From an uncultured Chryseolinea sp. (GTDB taxonomy: Bacteria; Bacteroidota; Bacteroidia; Cytophagales; Cyclobacteriaceae): a stretch of DNA of 6,890 bases. Within the stretch, counting starts at the first letter, position 1. Each line of letters opens with the position of its first letter. The translations under genes were made by a program, and so were the position numbers. The notes under the pieces are model-generated. The model saw nothing but the letters and a program-made list of their open reading frames with translations. It was not told the DNA's origin and did no database searches. Where the stretch lies: NCBI GenBank assembly GCA_946478915.1, contig CAMLER010000273.1, positions 1 through 6,890 on the forward strand, in the 5' to 3' direction. Shown here one piece after another: positions 6,667 through 6,890 of the stretch.

Positions 6667-6697
6667 GTAAAATTCACTGGATAAAATGTCTAACCCA

Positions 6698-6889
6698 TCA
6701 GTACTCCTCTTCGGAACGATTTAACAGATCCAATATCGGTTGATTGTTGATCACGACGTCTTTAATAACTGCCTGACCTGATCCTATATTGACGATAGCA
6801 TACGCGACTTGTGCCGTATCGCGCTGGGCTTCACGATAAAGATCTTCGGCCCGCTGCGCTTTTGACTCCTCAAGATAAAAACGATTGAA
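6698..6889 (-). CDS. C-terminal fragment of an unrecognised protein (start beyond the right edge)
   Basis: Reading the minus strand from 6889 gives 63 residues without interruption to a TGA at 6700-6698. The frame has no start inside the window, so the gene continues past the right edge. The first part of the fragment is a charged, alanine-rich, probably amphipathic or coiled-coil helix (LEESKAQRAEDLYREAQRDT at 6-25). It is followed by a compact hydrophobic stretch (VAYAIVNIGSGQAVIKDVVI at 28-47), NNQPILDLLN, and an acidic end, RSEEEY. Composition is protein-like, with few rare residues. Of the three minus-strand frames, I checked one other and it hits a stop within seven codons. I do not recognise the family and propose no function. 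It converges on the small membrane protein, 47 bases from its stop. Confidence 0.72.
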   Translation of the reverse strand, partial: FNRFYLEESKAQRAEDLYREAQRDTAQVAYAIVNIGSGQAVIKDVVINNQPILDLLNRSEEEY

Positions 6890-6890
6890 A

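Overview
The window looks like a chromosomal segment from a Bacteroidota bacterium, probably close to Cytophagales or a related lineage; the exact lineage is an inference. The clues are an OmpA-family protein combining a PD40 propeller with carboxypeptidase-regulatory-like domains, a single-copy MlaD/MCE protein directly after a cell-wall amidase, a carboxyltransferase of the type common in this phylum, and the absence of clear Shine-Dalgarno sequences before most starts. I see no mobile element, CRISPR array, or tRNA/rRNA gene.

Layout. Positions 2-592 (+) hold the 3' two-thirds or so of an N-acetylmuramoyl-L-alanine amidase (Amidase_3) with an AmiA/B/C-like inhibitory insert. After a 186-base gap comes an MCE/MlaD-type lipid-transport protein (779-1741, +). 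Twenty bases later is an acyl-CoA carboxylase carboxyltransferase subunit resembling MCCB (1762-3393, +). Next are a SirB1-like transglutaminase-fold protein with a GTG start (3489-4382, +), a secreted propeller/CarboxypepD-reg/OmpA protein (4499-6253, +), and a small three-helix membrane protein (about 6339-6650, +). At the right edge lies the C-terminal end of an unrecognised minus-strand gene (6698-6889), convergent with the membrane protein.

How the genes fit together. Four of the seven act in or at the envelope. The amidase cuts peptidoglycan, the MCE protein is anchored in the inner membrane and moves lipids across the periplasm, the OmpA protein ties the periplasm or outer membrane to peptidoglycan, and the small protein sits in a membrane. 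The carboxyltransferase belongs to acyl-CoA metabolism; its biotin carboxylase and biotin carrier partners are not here. The MCE and carboxyltransferase genes are close enough to share a transcript. The other gaps (95, 116 and 85 bases) hold weak hairpins that may separate transcription units.

Novelty. This is mostly an ordinary housekeeping and envelope region, and I do not see a convincing new system. The points most worth a second look are the unidentified convergent gene at the right edge, the PorE-like protein that lacks a lipobox and TPR region, the apparently non-catalytic SirB1-like protein, and the nested inverted repeat before the OmpA gene.
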